Origin: Prostheceraeus crozeri
Taxonomy: Eukaryota; Platyhelminthes; Polycladida; Euryleptidae
Reading direction: 5' to 3'
DNA: 64,000 nucleotides
NCBI GenBank assembly: GCA_907163375.1
Contig: CAJQUW010015624.1
Coordinates: 1-64,000, forward strand
Under the pieces are notes generated by a model that saw only the letters and a program-made list of their open reading frames with translations, did not search any database and was not told the DNA's origin. Position 1 is the first letter of the stretch; each line of letters starts with the position of its first letter. The translations under genes and the position numbers were made by a program. This document shows, one piece after another, positions 9,269 through 20,800 of this stretch.

Positions 9269-10447
9269 ATGGCTAATGATAAGAACAGAAAATATCATAT
9301 CAAAATGTGTGTGTGCGGTCGAATAAATCGCAGTGCGGACGCCAAGGCGCATGTCAAGAAGGCGGGCACCGGCCACATAATTATCTTGAATAGGGTTGCG
9401 TGTGTGAAGTGTAGAGTGCTGAAGGGTGATGAGGATGAGGCGCGTTTCTACAGAGTGCATGCTGACTGTAGTGGTGGTTTAGTGAGTGACTTGAGATTTA
9501 CGCAGTTGATTGTGGAAGAGAGGGAGCGAATGTTGGCGATCGAGCGAGAGGGTAAGGTTGAGAATGTTGTTGAGAATGTTGTTGAGAATGATGAGTTGGC
9601 GAGAGCGGTTGCGTCGTTGGAGGCTGAGATTGAGCGAAAGAGAGTGCTTGAGAGTGATGATGAGGATGATGTGGATTTAGATAGGGAGCGTGTGAGGAAG
9701 CGTGTGAGGAAGTTGAGCTCTTCGTCGTCGGAGGTGTCAAACATTGTGATCACCGACCCCCCGAAGAGCTCATCTTCCCCAAAAGTGAAGAGTGGTGGGA
9801 TTCGTGTGCAGTCGGCGAGGTGGTTGAAGGATGAAGAGAAGAGGCATGTTTCGCAGCAGATGGCGCATGATTTGTTGGTGAATAAGTATGAGAGTTTGAA
9901 GAAAGTGAAGGATGAAGTTGTGAAGGAGTTGGATGAGTTGAAAAAGAAGGAACTGAAGTCGAAGGAGGTAGCGGATGAGAATATTAGAATGAGGCGTAGT
10001 GTGACTGATTTGAAGAATAAGACGCGAGAGTTGGAAGAGAAGAATGATGAGTGTGAGAAGAGGGCGAGTGCTGCGGAGAGAAGAATGAGAGATGCAGAAG
10101 CGAAGTTTGAGGAGATGATGAAGGAGATGAGTGTTTTGAGAGCGAGGAATGTTGAGTTGGAGAGGACTGTGGCTCGGCGGGGTGATGAGAGGCAGGCGTA
10201 TGAGAAGTTGGAGCGCATGAGGGATGAGTGGGAACGTGTGAATGAGGATCGTTTGTTTGAATTTCACATCCCTATTCGGGATAATCATTTGGCCGGCGAA
10301 GTACTCGTCAATCAAAATCTGGACGAGTCAATAATTTGCTATAACGGCCATCCAACGAAAAAATGTCTCCATGCCAGCCTGAGAATGCGCGGTCATTTAC
10401 ACAAATTCTCGATTCGGAAGCGCGCGAGACTGCCAAAGGATGGCTAA
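9269..10447 (+). CDS. Zinc-motif/coiled-coil protein, left-arm copy
   Basis: 392 residues from Met at 9269, chosen because a good splice acceptor ends at 9248. The N-terminus has C14-x-C16...H28-x7-H36 and C45-x2-C48...H64-x2-C67, a plausible pair of zinc-binding clusters. An acidic stretch (ESDDEDDVDLD) and a basic one (RERVRKRVRKL) lie near 140-162, and a long heptad-like coiled coil runs from about 200 to 335. The tail repeats Cys/His (CYNGH, CLH, RGHLH) and ends with basic residues. I recognise no family. A dimeric nucleic-acid-binding protein would fit. Codon use is rich in G-ending codons, unlike the AT-rich surroundings. A 60-bp intron (10452-10511, TTG|GTAAGTG to TTTCATTGCAG) follows the stop by 4 nt. 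The right-arm copy differs by one residue (L/P near the end). Confidence 0.72.
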   Translation: MANDKNRKYHIKMCVCGRINRSADAKAHVKKAGTGHIIILNRVACVKCRVLKGDEDEARFYRVHADCSGGLVSDLRFTQLIVEERERMLAIEREGKVENVVENVVENDELARAVASLEAEIERKRVLESDDEDDVDLDRERVRKRVRKLSSSSSEVSNIVITDPPKSSSSPKVKSGGIRVQSARWLKDEEKRHVSQQMAHDLLVNKYESLKKVKDEVVKELDELKKKELKSKEVADENIRMRRSVTDLKNKTRELEEKNDECEKRASAAERRMRDAEAKFEEMMKEMSVLRARNVELERTVARRGDERQAYEKLERMRDEWERVNEDRLFEFHIPIRDNHLAGEVLVNQNLDESIICYNGHPTKKCLHASLRMRGHLHKFSIRKRARLPKDG

Positions 10448-10451
10448 CTTG

Positions 10452-10511
10452 GTAAGTGAAAAGTAAATAAGATAGTATATCCTATTCTAATACATATCAT
10501 TTTCATTGCAG
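10452..10511 (+). other. Probable 3'-UTR intron of the left zinc/coiled-coil gene
   Basis: Donor GGTAAGTG and acceptor TTTCATTGCAG. Removing it brings the stop codon to about 57 nt from the stem-loop at 10564. Mirror: 29706-29765. Confidence 0.55.
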
Positions 10512-10552
10512 ATCTTTGCCCGCCTTCACCACCCCATCACGACACTCCCGAG

Positions 10553-10687
10553 AACGAACCATCGGCTCTCTTAAGGGCCACCTAGGGGAAAGACATGATA
10601 GAACCTCCACGCGGTTTGCCCTGGGCAGTCTTCGGACTGGCGAATACTATCATTAAGTTGAATCTGCTATCAGTCAACTTGAACGTT
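10553..10687 (+). repeat. Shared 3'/5' module, left copy 1 (about 135 bp)
   Basis: GAGAACGAACCATC, stem-loop, purine tract, then a conserved block through TTTGCCCTGGGCAGTCTTCG and the imperfect palindrome at 10655-10680, ending AACTTGAACGTT. Its outer part matches the outermost right-arm module (29529-29665) and its inner part matches the middle right-arm module, as expected for a product of recombination between the two. Confidence 0.85.
10564..10579 (+). terminator. Histone-type 3' stem-loop after the zinc/coiled-coil gene (left)
   Basis: GGCTCTCTTAAGGGCC: a 6-bp stem (one G-U pair) and 4-nt loop, followed by ACC and GGGGAAAGACA, resembling the purine-rich histone downstream element. Upstream flank is AACC-rich. 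Layout as in replication-dependent histone mRNAs; the loop sequence is not the usual one. Confidence 0.5.
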
Positions 10688-10689
10688 AT

Positions 10690-10709
10690 GCAGTCGATTG
10701 CTATCCCTG
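10690..10709 (+). promoter_or_regulatory. Recurrent 20-bp motif, copy upstream of the 83-aa gene
   Basis: GCAGTCGATTGCTATCCCTG, found unchanged at 11582 and 11790 in this arm and three times, inverted, in the right arm. Different reading frames around each copy make a coding role unlikely. Confidence 0.5.
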
Positions 10710-10752
10710 AAGCATTCTGATTCGCTGTTGAGCAATTCATTGTTGAAAACCC

Positions 10753-10760
10753 TATATAAG
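10753..10760 (+). promoter_or_regulatory. TATA box of the left 83-aa gene
   Basis: TATATAAG, 41 bp before the ATG at 10801, implying a short leader. Mirrored at 28981-28989. Confidence 0.65.
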
Positions 10761-10800
10761 CCAGAAGATGGTAGCGCTTCTCATTCAATTTCAAGTCACG

Positions 10801-11052
10801 ATGGAAGCGACATCTGCCAACAGCATTCCCGTCTTCATCGATGAAGACAACGCCATTCCCGAGTTCGTCATCCTCGACGAGTGGGATGAAGAGGATGATA
10901 AGGGGAAGATCAAGAGGATCGTTTGGACGGATGAGGTGTGGACTCCGAATACCACTCGCATCCGAAAGGTGCCAGATGCACCAGCACGACCTCGGCGGTA
11001 TAGGGTCTATGACAACCTAACCGTCATACCCATTGACTATTCCAGCCAATAG
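10801..11052 (+). CDS. Small intronless gene, 83 aa, left-arm copy
   Basis: 83 residues beginning MEATSANS. The start was chosen over the upstream ATG at 10768 because only the second lies at a sensible distance downstream of the TATA box. The first half is acidic (FIDEDNAIPEF, LDEWDEEDDKGK), the second half proline/arginine-rich (RKVPDAPARPRRYRV). No domain recognised. A histone-type stem-loop starts 35 nt after the stop. The right-arm copy (28689-28940) differs by one residue (I/M at position 10). Its very compact layout (TATA, short leader, no intron, stem-loop) supports a real, strongly transcribed gene, although no homologue is known to me. Confidence 0.62.
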   Translation: MEATSANSIPVFIDEDNAIPEFVILDEWDEEDDKGKIKRIVWTDEVWTPNTTRIRKVPDAPARPRRYRVYDNLTVIPIDYSSQ

Positions 11053-11074
11053 TCAACTTAAATTCACACCCCGA

Positions 11075-11210
11075 GAACGAACCATCGGCTCTCTTAAGGG
11101 CCACCATGGGGCAAGACATGATAGAACCTCCACGCGGTTTGCCCTGGGCAGTCTTCGGACTGGCGAATACTATCATTAAGTTGAATCTGCTATCAGTCAA
11201 CTTGAACGTT
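11075..11210 (+). repeat. Shared 3'/5' module, left copy 2
   Basis: Same about 135-bp module, here after the 83-aa gene. Includes the stem-loop, a GGGGCAAGACATG tract and the imperfect palindrome at 11178-11203. Confidence 0.85.
11087..11102 (+). terminator. Histone-type 3' stem-loop after the 83-aa gene (left)
   Basis: GGCTCTCTTAAGGGCC followed by ACCATGGGGCAAGACATG. CAAGA matches the core of the sea-urchin-type histone downstream element (known from histone genes; its function here is inferred). Confidence 0.5.
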
Positions 11211-11552
11211 GCAAATGAAGTTCGGTGTAATACTTCCTTTCGACGGGCGTTCCTGTAAAGGGCGGCGGTGAAACCCGTAGCTATGTATACCGCAAGGGAC
11301 ATTCGGCAATGGTCAATTTTGTTAAACCTCTCTGCGTCATGTTTGCAAGTGATTGCCTCTGTCTCAACGTAGTATGCATTCGCGCCAGGGCGACATTTAG
11401 CCAACTGTCGAAGGTTGCCTAAAACTTTCCATTGCATACGTTATGAGAACCATGAGTTCTACCTGTCTCTATCAATGAGACGAATTGATGAATGGAATGA
11501 AATGGGAGGACACTCACGCGCCACGCGCAACATAACACACTTCTCTCTTCCA
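11211..11552. other. Spacer between last gene and 206-bp repeats (left)
   Basis: GC-richer than the satellite. A 110-codon minus-strand frame beginning at 11437 (mirrored at 28304) is rich in Arg, Cys and Ala but runs antisense through the stem-loop module and has no recognisable promoter. I do not call it a gene. Confidence 0.4.
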
Positions 11553-11880
11553 TAGTCTAACAAGCTCTTTACACATGGATCGCAGTCGATTGCTATCCCT
11601 GTATCAGAATCATGTAAGCTATTTTAATTTTATTTGACACTATTTTATCTATCATCATCGCCCATATGAAATGTTTTAAGATTTACAAGTTAGACTAAGC
11701 GTGCTACTATTTCCAAATGAAAAAGTATACATGGTTAAATCATCCACTTAAGCCCATCCGTAGTCTAACAATCTCTTTACACATGGATCGCAGTCGATTG
11801 CTATCCCTGTATCAGAAGTGTAAGCCATCTTAATTTTATTTAACACTATTTCATCTACCATCATCACCCATATGAAGTGT
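11553..11880 (+). repeat. Direct repeats of about 206 bp carrying the 20-bp motif (left)
   Basis: Two units starting TAGTCTAACAA near 11553 and 11761, each with CTCTTTACACATGGATC, the 20-bp motif and TTAATTTTATTT further on. The first is preceded by a pyrimidine-rich ...CTTCTCTCTTCCATAG that resembles a splice acceptor. Mirror at about 27870-28190. Confidence 0.7.
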
Positions 11881-14800
11881 CAGAAGATTTACAAGTTAGA
11901 AATAAAGTTTCAATAGTGTATATGTTAGAAATAAAGGTGTAACTGTTTGTAAAAATAAGATCGCAAGATTTACTAGTTTACAAGTTAGACTAAGTGTAAA
12001 TTAAAAATAAAATTATAACTGTTTCAAGAGTTTACAAAATAGAAATAAAGTTTCAATAGTGCATGCGTTAGAAATAAAGTTTTATCTGTTTGTATATCAA
12101 AATAAAGTTTCAAGAGTTTACAAGTTAGAAATAAAGTTTCAATAGCGTGTATGTTAGAAATAAAGGTGTAACTGTTTGTAAAAATAAGATCGCAAGATTT
12201 ACAAGTTTACAAGTTATACTAAGTGTAAATTAAAAATAAAATTATAACTGTTTCACGAGTTAAAGCGTTGATGCAACGATGAACAATTAATAAGCTGAAA
12301 AGTTTTAGATTCACTTTAACATTACCATATGTTTACAGATAGAAATGTATCACAGCAAAGCTACTTCATGAGTTAGTTTGCCAGGAGTGCATCATCTCAA
12401 ACTTTTACTCCGACTGTGGAACATTGATTTCCATGATGAAGATTTAAATAGTCAGATTCGATGACGAACAAGATTTACTAGTTTACAAGTTGGACAAAGC
12501 GTTCTACTATTTGTAAATGAAAGATATCATTTCAACAGTTTACCAGTTAGAAATAAAGTTTCAACAGTCTACAAGTTAAAAATAAAGTTTCAACCGTTCA
12601 CAAGTTAAAAAAGAAGTTTCAATAGTGTGTATGTTTATATGTTAGAAATAAAAATGAAGGTTCACCAGTTTACAAGTTAATAATAAAGTTTTTTCTGCTT
12701 GTATGTCAGAAATGAAATAAAGCTTCACCAGTTTAAGAGTTAAAAATAAAGTTTCAATAGTGTGTATGTTAAGAATAAAGTTCTATCTGTTTATATGTTA
12801 GAAATAGAATGAAGTTTCACCAGTTTACAAGTTAAGAATAAAGTTCTATCTGTTTGTATGTTAGAAATAAAGTTTTATCTGTTTATATGTTAGAAATAGA
12901 ATGAAGTTTCACCAGTTTACAAGCTAAGAATAAAGCTCTATCTGTTTATATATTAGAAATAGAATGAAGTTTCACCAGTTTACAAGTTAAGAATAAAGTT
13001 CTATCTGTTTATATGTTAGAAATAAAATGAAGTTTCAATAGTGTGTATGTTAAGAATAAAGTTCTATCTGTTTATATGTTAGAAATAAAAATGAAGGTTC
13101 ACCAGTTTACAAGTTAAGAATAAATTTTTTTCTGCTTGTATGTCAGAAATGAAATAAAGCTTCACCAGTTTAAGAGTTAAAAATAAAGTTTCAATAGTGT
13201 GTATGTTAAGAATAAAGTTCTATCTGTTTATATGTTAGAAATAGAAGGAAGTTTCACCAGTTTACAAGTTAAGAATAAAGTTCTATCTGTTTGTATGTTA
13301 GAAATAAAGTTCTATCTGTTTATATGTTAGAAATAGAATGAAGTTTCACCAGCCTACAAGCTAAGAATAAAGTTCTATCTGTTTATATGTTAGAAATGAA
13401 ATGAAGTTTCATCAGTCTACAAGTTAAGAATAAAGTTTCAATAGTTTACAAGTTAAGAATAAAGTTTCAATAGTGTGTACGTTAGAAATAAAGTTCTATT
13501 TGTTTATATGTTAGAAATAGAATGAAGTTTCACCAGTTTACAAGTTACGAATAAAGTTCTATATGTTTAAGTTTACAAGTTAAGAATAAAGTTCTATCTG
13601 TTTGTATGTTGGAAATAAAACAAAGTTTCAACCGTTAACAAATTAAAAATAACGTTTCAATAGTTTGCAAGTTAAAACTAATGTTTCACCAGTTGGCAAG
13701 TTAAGAATAAAGTTTTATCTGTTTGTATGTTAGAAATAGAATGAAGTTTCACCAGTTTACAAGTTAAGAATAAAGTTTTATCTGTTTGTATGTTAGAAAT
13801 AAAATGAAGTTTCAACCGTTAACAAGTTAAAAATAAAGTCTCAATAGTGTGCATGTTCAGAATAAAGTTCTATCTGTTTATATGTTAGAAATAGAATGAA
13901 TTTTCATCAGTTTACAAGTTAAGAATAAAGTTTTATTTGTTTGTATGTTAGAAATAAAACAAAGTTTCAACCGTTAACAAGTTAAAAATAAAGTTTCAAT
14001 AGTTTGCAAGTTAAAACTAATGTTTCAATAGTGCGTATGTTAAGAATAAAGTTTTATCTGTTTGTATGTTAGAAAAAAAATGAAGCTTCACCAGTTTACA
14101 AGTTAAGAATAAAGTTTTATCTGCTTGTATGTCAGTAATGAAATAAAGTTTTACCAGTTTAAGAGTTAAAAATAAAGTTTCACCAGTTTGCAAGTAAAAC
14201 TAATGTTTCAATAGTGCGTATGTTAAGAATAAAGTTCTATCTGTTTGTATGTTAGAAATAAAGTTTTATCTGTTTATATGTTAGAAATAGAATGAAGTTT
14301 CACCAGTTTACAAGCTAAGAATAAAGTTCTATCTGTTTATTTGTTAGAAATAAAATGAAGTTTCAATAGTTTAGAAGTTAAGAATAAAGTTTCAATAGTT
14401 TACAAGTTAAGAATAAAGTTTCAATAGTGTGTACGCTAGAAAAAAAGTTCTATTTGTTTATATATTAGAAATAGAATGAAGTTTCACCAGTTTACAAGTT
14501 ACGAATAAAGTTCTATATGTTTAAGTTTACAAGTAAAGAATAAAGTTCTATCTGTTTGTATGTTAGAAATAAAACAAAGTTTCAACCGTTTACAAGTTAA
14601 AAATAAAGTTTCAATAGTTTACAAGTTAAGAATAAAGTTTCAATAGTGTGCATGTTAAGAATAAAGCTCTATCTGTTTATATATTAGAAATAGAATGAAG
14701 TTTCACCAGTTTACAAGTTAAGAATAAAGTTCTATCTGTTTATATGTTAGAAATAAAATGAAGTTTCAATAGTGTGTATGTTAAGAATAAAGTTCTATCT

Positions 14801-17800
14801 GTTTATATGTTAGAAATAAAAATGAAGGTTCACCAGTTTACAAGTTAAGAATAAAGTTTTTTCTGCTTGTATGTCAGAAATGAAATAAAGCTTCACCAGT
14901 TTAAGAGTTAAAAATAAAGTTTCAGTAGTGTGTATGTTAAGAATAAAGTTCTATCTGTTTATATGTTAGAAATAGAATGAAGTTTCACCAGTTTACAAGT
15001 TAAGAATAAAGTTCTATCTGTTTGTATGTTAGAAATAAAGTTCTATCTGTTTATATGTTAGAAATAGAATGAAGTTTCACCAGCCTACAAGCTAAGAATA
15101 AAGTTCTATCTGTTTATATGTTAGAAATGAAATGAAGTTTCATCAGTTTACAAGTTAAGAATAAAGTTTCAATAGTTTACAAGTTAAGAATAAAGTTTCA
15201 ATAGTGTGTACGTTAGAAATAAAGTTCTATTTGTTTATATGTTAGAAATAGAATGAAGTTTCACCAGTTTACAAGTTACGAATAAAGTTCTATATGTTTA
15301 AGTTTACAAGTTAAGAATAAAGTTCTATCTGTTTGTATGTTGGAAATAAAACAAAGTTTCAACCGTTAACAAATTAAAAATAACGTTTCAATAGTTTGCA
15401 AGTTAAAACTAATGTTTCACCAGTTGGCAAGTTAAGAATAAAGTTTTATCTGTTTGTATGTTTGAAATAGAATGAAGTTTCACCAGTTTACAAGTTAAGA
15501 ATAAAGTTCTATCTGTTTATATGTTAGAAATAAAATAAAGTTTCATCAGTTTACAAGTTAAGAATAAAGTTTTATCTGTTTGTATGTTAGAAATAAAACA
15601 AAGTTTCAACCGTTAACAAGTTAAAAATAAAGTCTCAATAGTGTGCATGTTCAGAATAAAGTTCTATCTGTTTATATGTTAGAAATAGAATGAATTTTCA
15701 TCAGTTTACAAGTTAAGAATAAAGTTTTATTTGTTTGTATGTTAGAAATAAAACAAAGTTTCAACCGTTAACAAGTTAAAAATAAAGTTTCAATAGTTTG
15801 CAAGTTAAAACTAATGTTTCAATAGTGCGTATGTTAAGAATAAAGTTTTATCTGTTTGTATGTTAGAAAAAAAATGAAGCTTCACCAGTTTACAAGTTAA
15901 GAATAAAGTTTTATCTGCTTGTATGTCAGTAATGAAATAAAGTTTTACCAGTTTAAGAGTTAAAAATAAAGTTTCACCAGTTTGCAAGTAAAACTAATGT
16001 TTCAATAGTGCGTATGTTAAGAATAAAGTTCTATCTGTTTGTATGTTAGAAATAAAGTTTTATCTGTTTATATGTTAGAAATAGAATGAAGTTTCACCAG
16101 TTTACAAGCTAAGAATAAAGTTCTATCTGTTTATTTGTTAGAAATAAAATGAAGTTTCAATAGTTTAGAAGTTAAGAATAAAGTTTCAATAGTTTACAAG
16201 TTAAGAATAAAGTTTCAATAGTGTGTACGTTAGAAAAAAAGTTCTATTTGTTTATATATTAGAAATAGAATGAAGTTTCACCAGTTTACAAGTTACGAAT
16301 AAAGTTCTATATGTTTAAGTTTACAAGTTAAGAATAAAGTTCTATCTGTTTGTATGTTAGAAATAAAACAAAGTTTCAACCGTTTACAAGTTAAAAATAA
16401 AGTTTCAATAGTTTACAAGTTAAGAATAAAGTTTCAATAGTGTGCATGTTAAGAATAAAGCTCTATCTGTTTATATATTAGAAATAGAATGAAGTTTCAC
16501 CAGTTTACAAGTTAAGAATAAAGTTCTATCTGTTTATATGTTAGAAATAAAATGAAGTTTCAATAGTGTGTATGTTAAGAATAAAGTTCTATCTGTTTAT
16601 ATGTTAGAAATAAAAATGAAGGTTCACCAGTTTACAAGTTAAGAATAAATTTTTTTCTGCTTGTATGTCAGAAATGAAATAAAGCTTCACCAGTTTAAGA
16701 GTTAAAAATAAAGTTTCAATAGTGTGTATGTTAAGAATAAAGTTCTATCTGTTTATATGTTAGAAATAGAATGAAGTTTCACCAGTTTACAAGTTAAGAA
16801 TAAAGTTCTATCTGTTTGTATGTTAGAAATAAAGTTCTATCTGTTTATATGTTAGAAATAGAATGAAGTTTCACCAGCCTACAAGCTAAGAATAAAGTTC
16901 TATCTGTTTATATGTTAGAAATGAAATGAAGTTTCATCAGTTTACAAGTTAAGAATAAAGTTTCAATAGTTTACAAGTTAAGAATAAAGTTTCAATAGTG
17001 TGTACGTTAGAAATAAAGTTCTATTTGTTTATATGTTAGAAATAGAATGAAGTTTCACCAGTTTACAAGTTACGAATAAAGTTCTATATGTTTAAGTTTA
17101 CAAGTTAAAAATAAAGTTCTATCTGTTTGTATGTTGGAAATAAAACAAAGTTTCAACCGTTAACAAATTAAAAATAACGTTTCAATAGTTTGCAAGTTAA
17201 AACTAATGTTTCACCAGTTGGCAAGTTAAGAATAAAGTTTTATCTGTTTGTATGTTTGAAATAGAATGAAGTTTCACCAGTTTACAAGTTAAGAATAAAG
17301 TTCTATCTGTTTATATGTTAGAAATAAAATAAAGTTTCATCAGTTTACAAGTTAAGAATAAAGTTTTATCTGTTTGTATGTTAGAAATAAAACAAAGTTT
17401 CAACCGTTAACAAGTTAAAAATAAAGTCTCAATAGTGTGCATGTTCAGAATAAAGTTCTATCTGTTTATATGTTAGAAATAGAATGAATTTTCATCAGTT
17501 TACAAGTTAAGAATAAAGTTTTATTTGTTTGTATGTTAGAAATAAAACAAAGTTTCAACCGTTAACAAGTTAAAAATAAAGTTTCAATAGTTTGCAAGTT
17601 AAAACTAATGTTTCAATAGTGCGTATGTTAAGAATAAAGTTTTATCTGTTTGTATGTTAGAAAAAAAATGAAGCTTCACCAGTTTGCAAGTTAAGAATAA
17701 AGTTTTATCTGCTTGTATGTCAGTAATGAAATAAAGTTTTACCAGTTTAAGAGTTAAAAATAAAGTTTCACCAGTTTGCAAGTAAAACTAATGTTTCAAT

Positions 17801-20800
17801 AGTGCGTATGTTAAGAATAAAGTTCTATCTGTTTGTATGTTAGAAATAAAGTTTTATCTGTTTATATGTTAGAAATAGAATGAAGTTTCACCAGTTTACA
17901 AGCTAAGAATAAAGTTCTATCTGTTTATTTGTTAGAAATAAAATGAAGTTTCAATAGTTTAGAAGTTAAGAATAAAGTTTCAATAGTTTACAAGTTAAGA
18001 ATAAAGTTTCAATAGTGTGTACGTTAGAAAAAAAGTTCTATTTGTTTATATATTAGAAATAGAATGAAGTTTCACCAGTTTACAAGTTACGAATAAAGTT
18101 CTATATGTTTAAGTTTACAAGTTAAGAATAAAGTTCTATCTGTTTGTATGTTAGAAATAAAACAAAGTTTCAACCGTTTACAAGTTAAAAATAAAGTTTC
18201 AATAGTTTACAAGTTAAGAATAAAGTTTCAATAGTGTGCATGTTAAGAATAAAGCTCTATCTGTTTATATATTAGAAATAGAATGAAGTTTCACCAGTTT
18301 ACAAGTTAAGAATAAAGTTCTATCTGTTTATATGTTAGAAATAAAATGAAGTTTCAATAGTGTGTATGTTAAGAATAAAGTTCTATCTGTTTATATGTTA
18401 GAAATAAAAATGAAGGTTAACCAGTTTACAAGTTAAGAATAAATTTTTTTCTGCTTGTATGTCAGAAATGAAATAAAGCTTCACCAGTTTAAGAGTTAAA
18501 AATAAAGTTTCAATAGTGTTTATGTTAAGAATAAAGTTCTATCTGTTTATATGTTAGAAATAGAATGAAGTTTCACCAGTTTACAAGTTAAGAATAAAGT
18601 TCTATCTGTTTGTATGTTAGAAATAAAGTTCTATCTGTTTATATGTTAGAAATAGAATGAAGTTTCACCAGCCTACAAGCTAAGAATAAAGTTCTATCTG
18701 TTTATATGTTAGAAATGAAATGAAGTTTCATCAGTTTACAAGTTAAGAATAAAGTTTCAATAGTTTACAAGTTAAGAATAAAGTTTCAATAGTGTGTACG
18801 TTAGAAATAAAGTTCTATTTGTTTATATGTTAGAAATAGAATGAAGTTTCACCAGTTTACAAGTTACGAATAAAGTTCTATATGTTTAAGTTTACAAGTT
18901 AAGAATAAAGTTCTATCTGTTTGTATGTTGGAAATAAAACAAAGTTTCAACCGTTAACAAATTAAAAATAACGTTTCAATAGTTTGCAAGTTAAAACTAA
19001 TGTTTCACCAGTTGGCAAGTTAAGAATAAAGTTTTATCTGTTTGTATGTTAGAAATAGAATGAAGTTTCACCAGTTTACAAGTTAAGAATAAAGTTCTAT
19101 CGGTTTATATGTTAGAAATAAAATGAAGTTTCATCAGTTTACAAGTTAAGAATAAAGTTTTATCTGTTTGTATGTTAGAAATAAAACAAAGTTTCAACCG
19201 TTAACAAGTTAAAAATAAAGTCTCAATAGTGTGCATGTTCAGAATAAAGTTCTATCTGTTTATATGTTAGAAATAGAATGAATTTTCATCAGTTTACAAG
19301 TTAAGAATAAAGTTCTATTTGTTTGTATGTTAGAAATAAAACAAAGTTTCAACCGTTAACAAGTTAAAAATAAAGTTTCAATAGTTTGCAAGTTAAAACT
19401 AATGTTTCAATAGTGCGTATGTTAAGAATAAAGTTTTATCTGTTTGTATGTTAGAAAAAAATGAAGCTTCACCAGTTTACAAGTTAAGAATAAAGTTTTA
19501 TCTGCTTGTATGTCAGTAATGAAATAAAGTTTTACCAGTTTAAGAGTTAAAAATAAAGTTTCACCAGTTTGCAAGTAAAACTAATGTTTCAATAGTGCGT
19601 ATGTTAAGAATAAAGTTTTATCTGTTTGTATGTTAAAAATAAAATGAAGCTTCACCAGTTTACAAGTTAAGAATAAAGTTTTATCTGCTTGTATGTCAGA
19701 AATGAAATAAAGCTTCACCAGTTTAAGAGTTAAAAATAAAGTTTCAATAGTGTGTATGTTAAGAATAAAGTTCTATCTGTTTATATGTTAGAAATAGAAT
19801 GAAGTTTCACCAGTTTGCAAGCTAAGAATAAAGTTCTATCTGTTTGTATGTTAGAAATAAAGTTCTATCTGTTTATATGTTAGAAATAAAAATGAAGGTT
19901 CAATAGTTTACAAGTTAAGAATAAAGTTTTATCTGCTTGTATGTCAGAAATGAAATAATGTTTCAATAGTTTAAAAGTTAAAAATAAAGTTTCAATAATG
20001 TGTACGTTAAAAACAAAGTTTCAACCGTTTACAAGTTAAAAATAAAGTTTCAATAGTTTACAAGTTAAGAATAAAGTTTCAATAGTGTGTATGTTAAGAA
20101 TAAAGTTTTATCTGTTTGTATGTTAGAAATAGAATGAAGTTTCATCAGTTTACAAGTTAAGAATAAAGTTTTATCTGTTTGTATGTTGGAAGTCAAACAA
20201 AGTTTCAACCGTTGACAAGTTAAAAATAAAGTTTCAATACTTTGCAAGTTAAAACTAATGTTTCAATAGTGCGTATGTTAAGAATAAAATTTCATCTGCT
20301 TGTATGTCAGAAATGAAATAAAGTTTCACTAGTTTAAGAGTTAAAAATAAAGTTTTAATAGTGTGTACGTTAGAAATAAAGTTTCAACCGTTTACAAGTT
20401 AAAAATAAAGTTTCAACAGTGTCTACGTTAGAAATAAAGTTTTATCTGTTTGTAAAGTACGATCGTGAGATTTACTAGTTTGCAAGTTAGACTCAGCATT
20501 CTACTAGTTGTAAATGAAAAACAGTTTACAGATTAGAATAAAGTTTCAATAGTGTGCACGTTAGAAATAAAGTTATGACTGTTTGTATGTGTATGTGTGT
20601 GTGTGTGTTAGAAATAAAGTTTCAACCGTTTACAAGTTAAAAATTAAGTTTCAACAGTCTGTATGTTAGAAATAAAGTTTTATCTATATGTTAGTAACAA
20701 AACAAAGTTTCAACAGTTTAAAAGCTGAAAAATAAAGTTTCAACAGTGTGTACGTTAGGAATAAAGTTTTATCTGTTTGTAAGTTAGAAATAAAGTTTTA

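Noticed and set aside
9448-10218. Long antisense open frames over the zinc/coiled-coil gene (256 and 181 codons, mirrored at right)
   Set aside because: They are Ser/Phe/Leu-rich shadows produced by the GAG/AAG-rich codons of the coiled coil on the other strand, with no promoter or splice signals.
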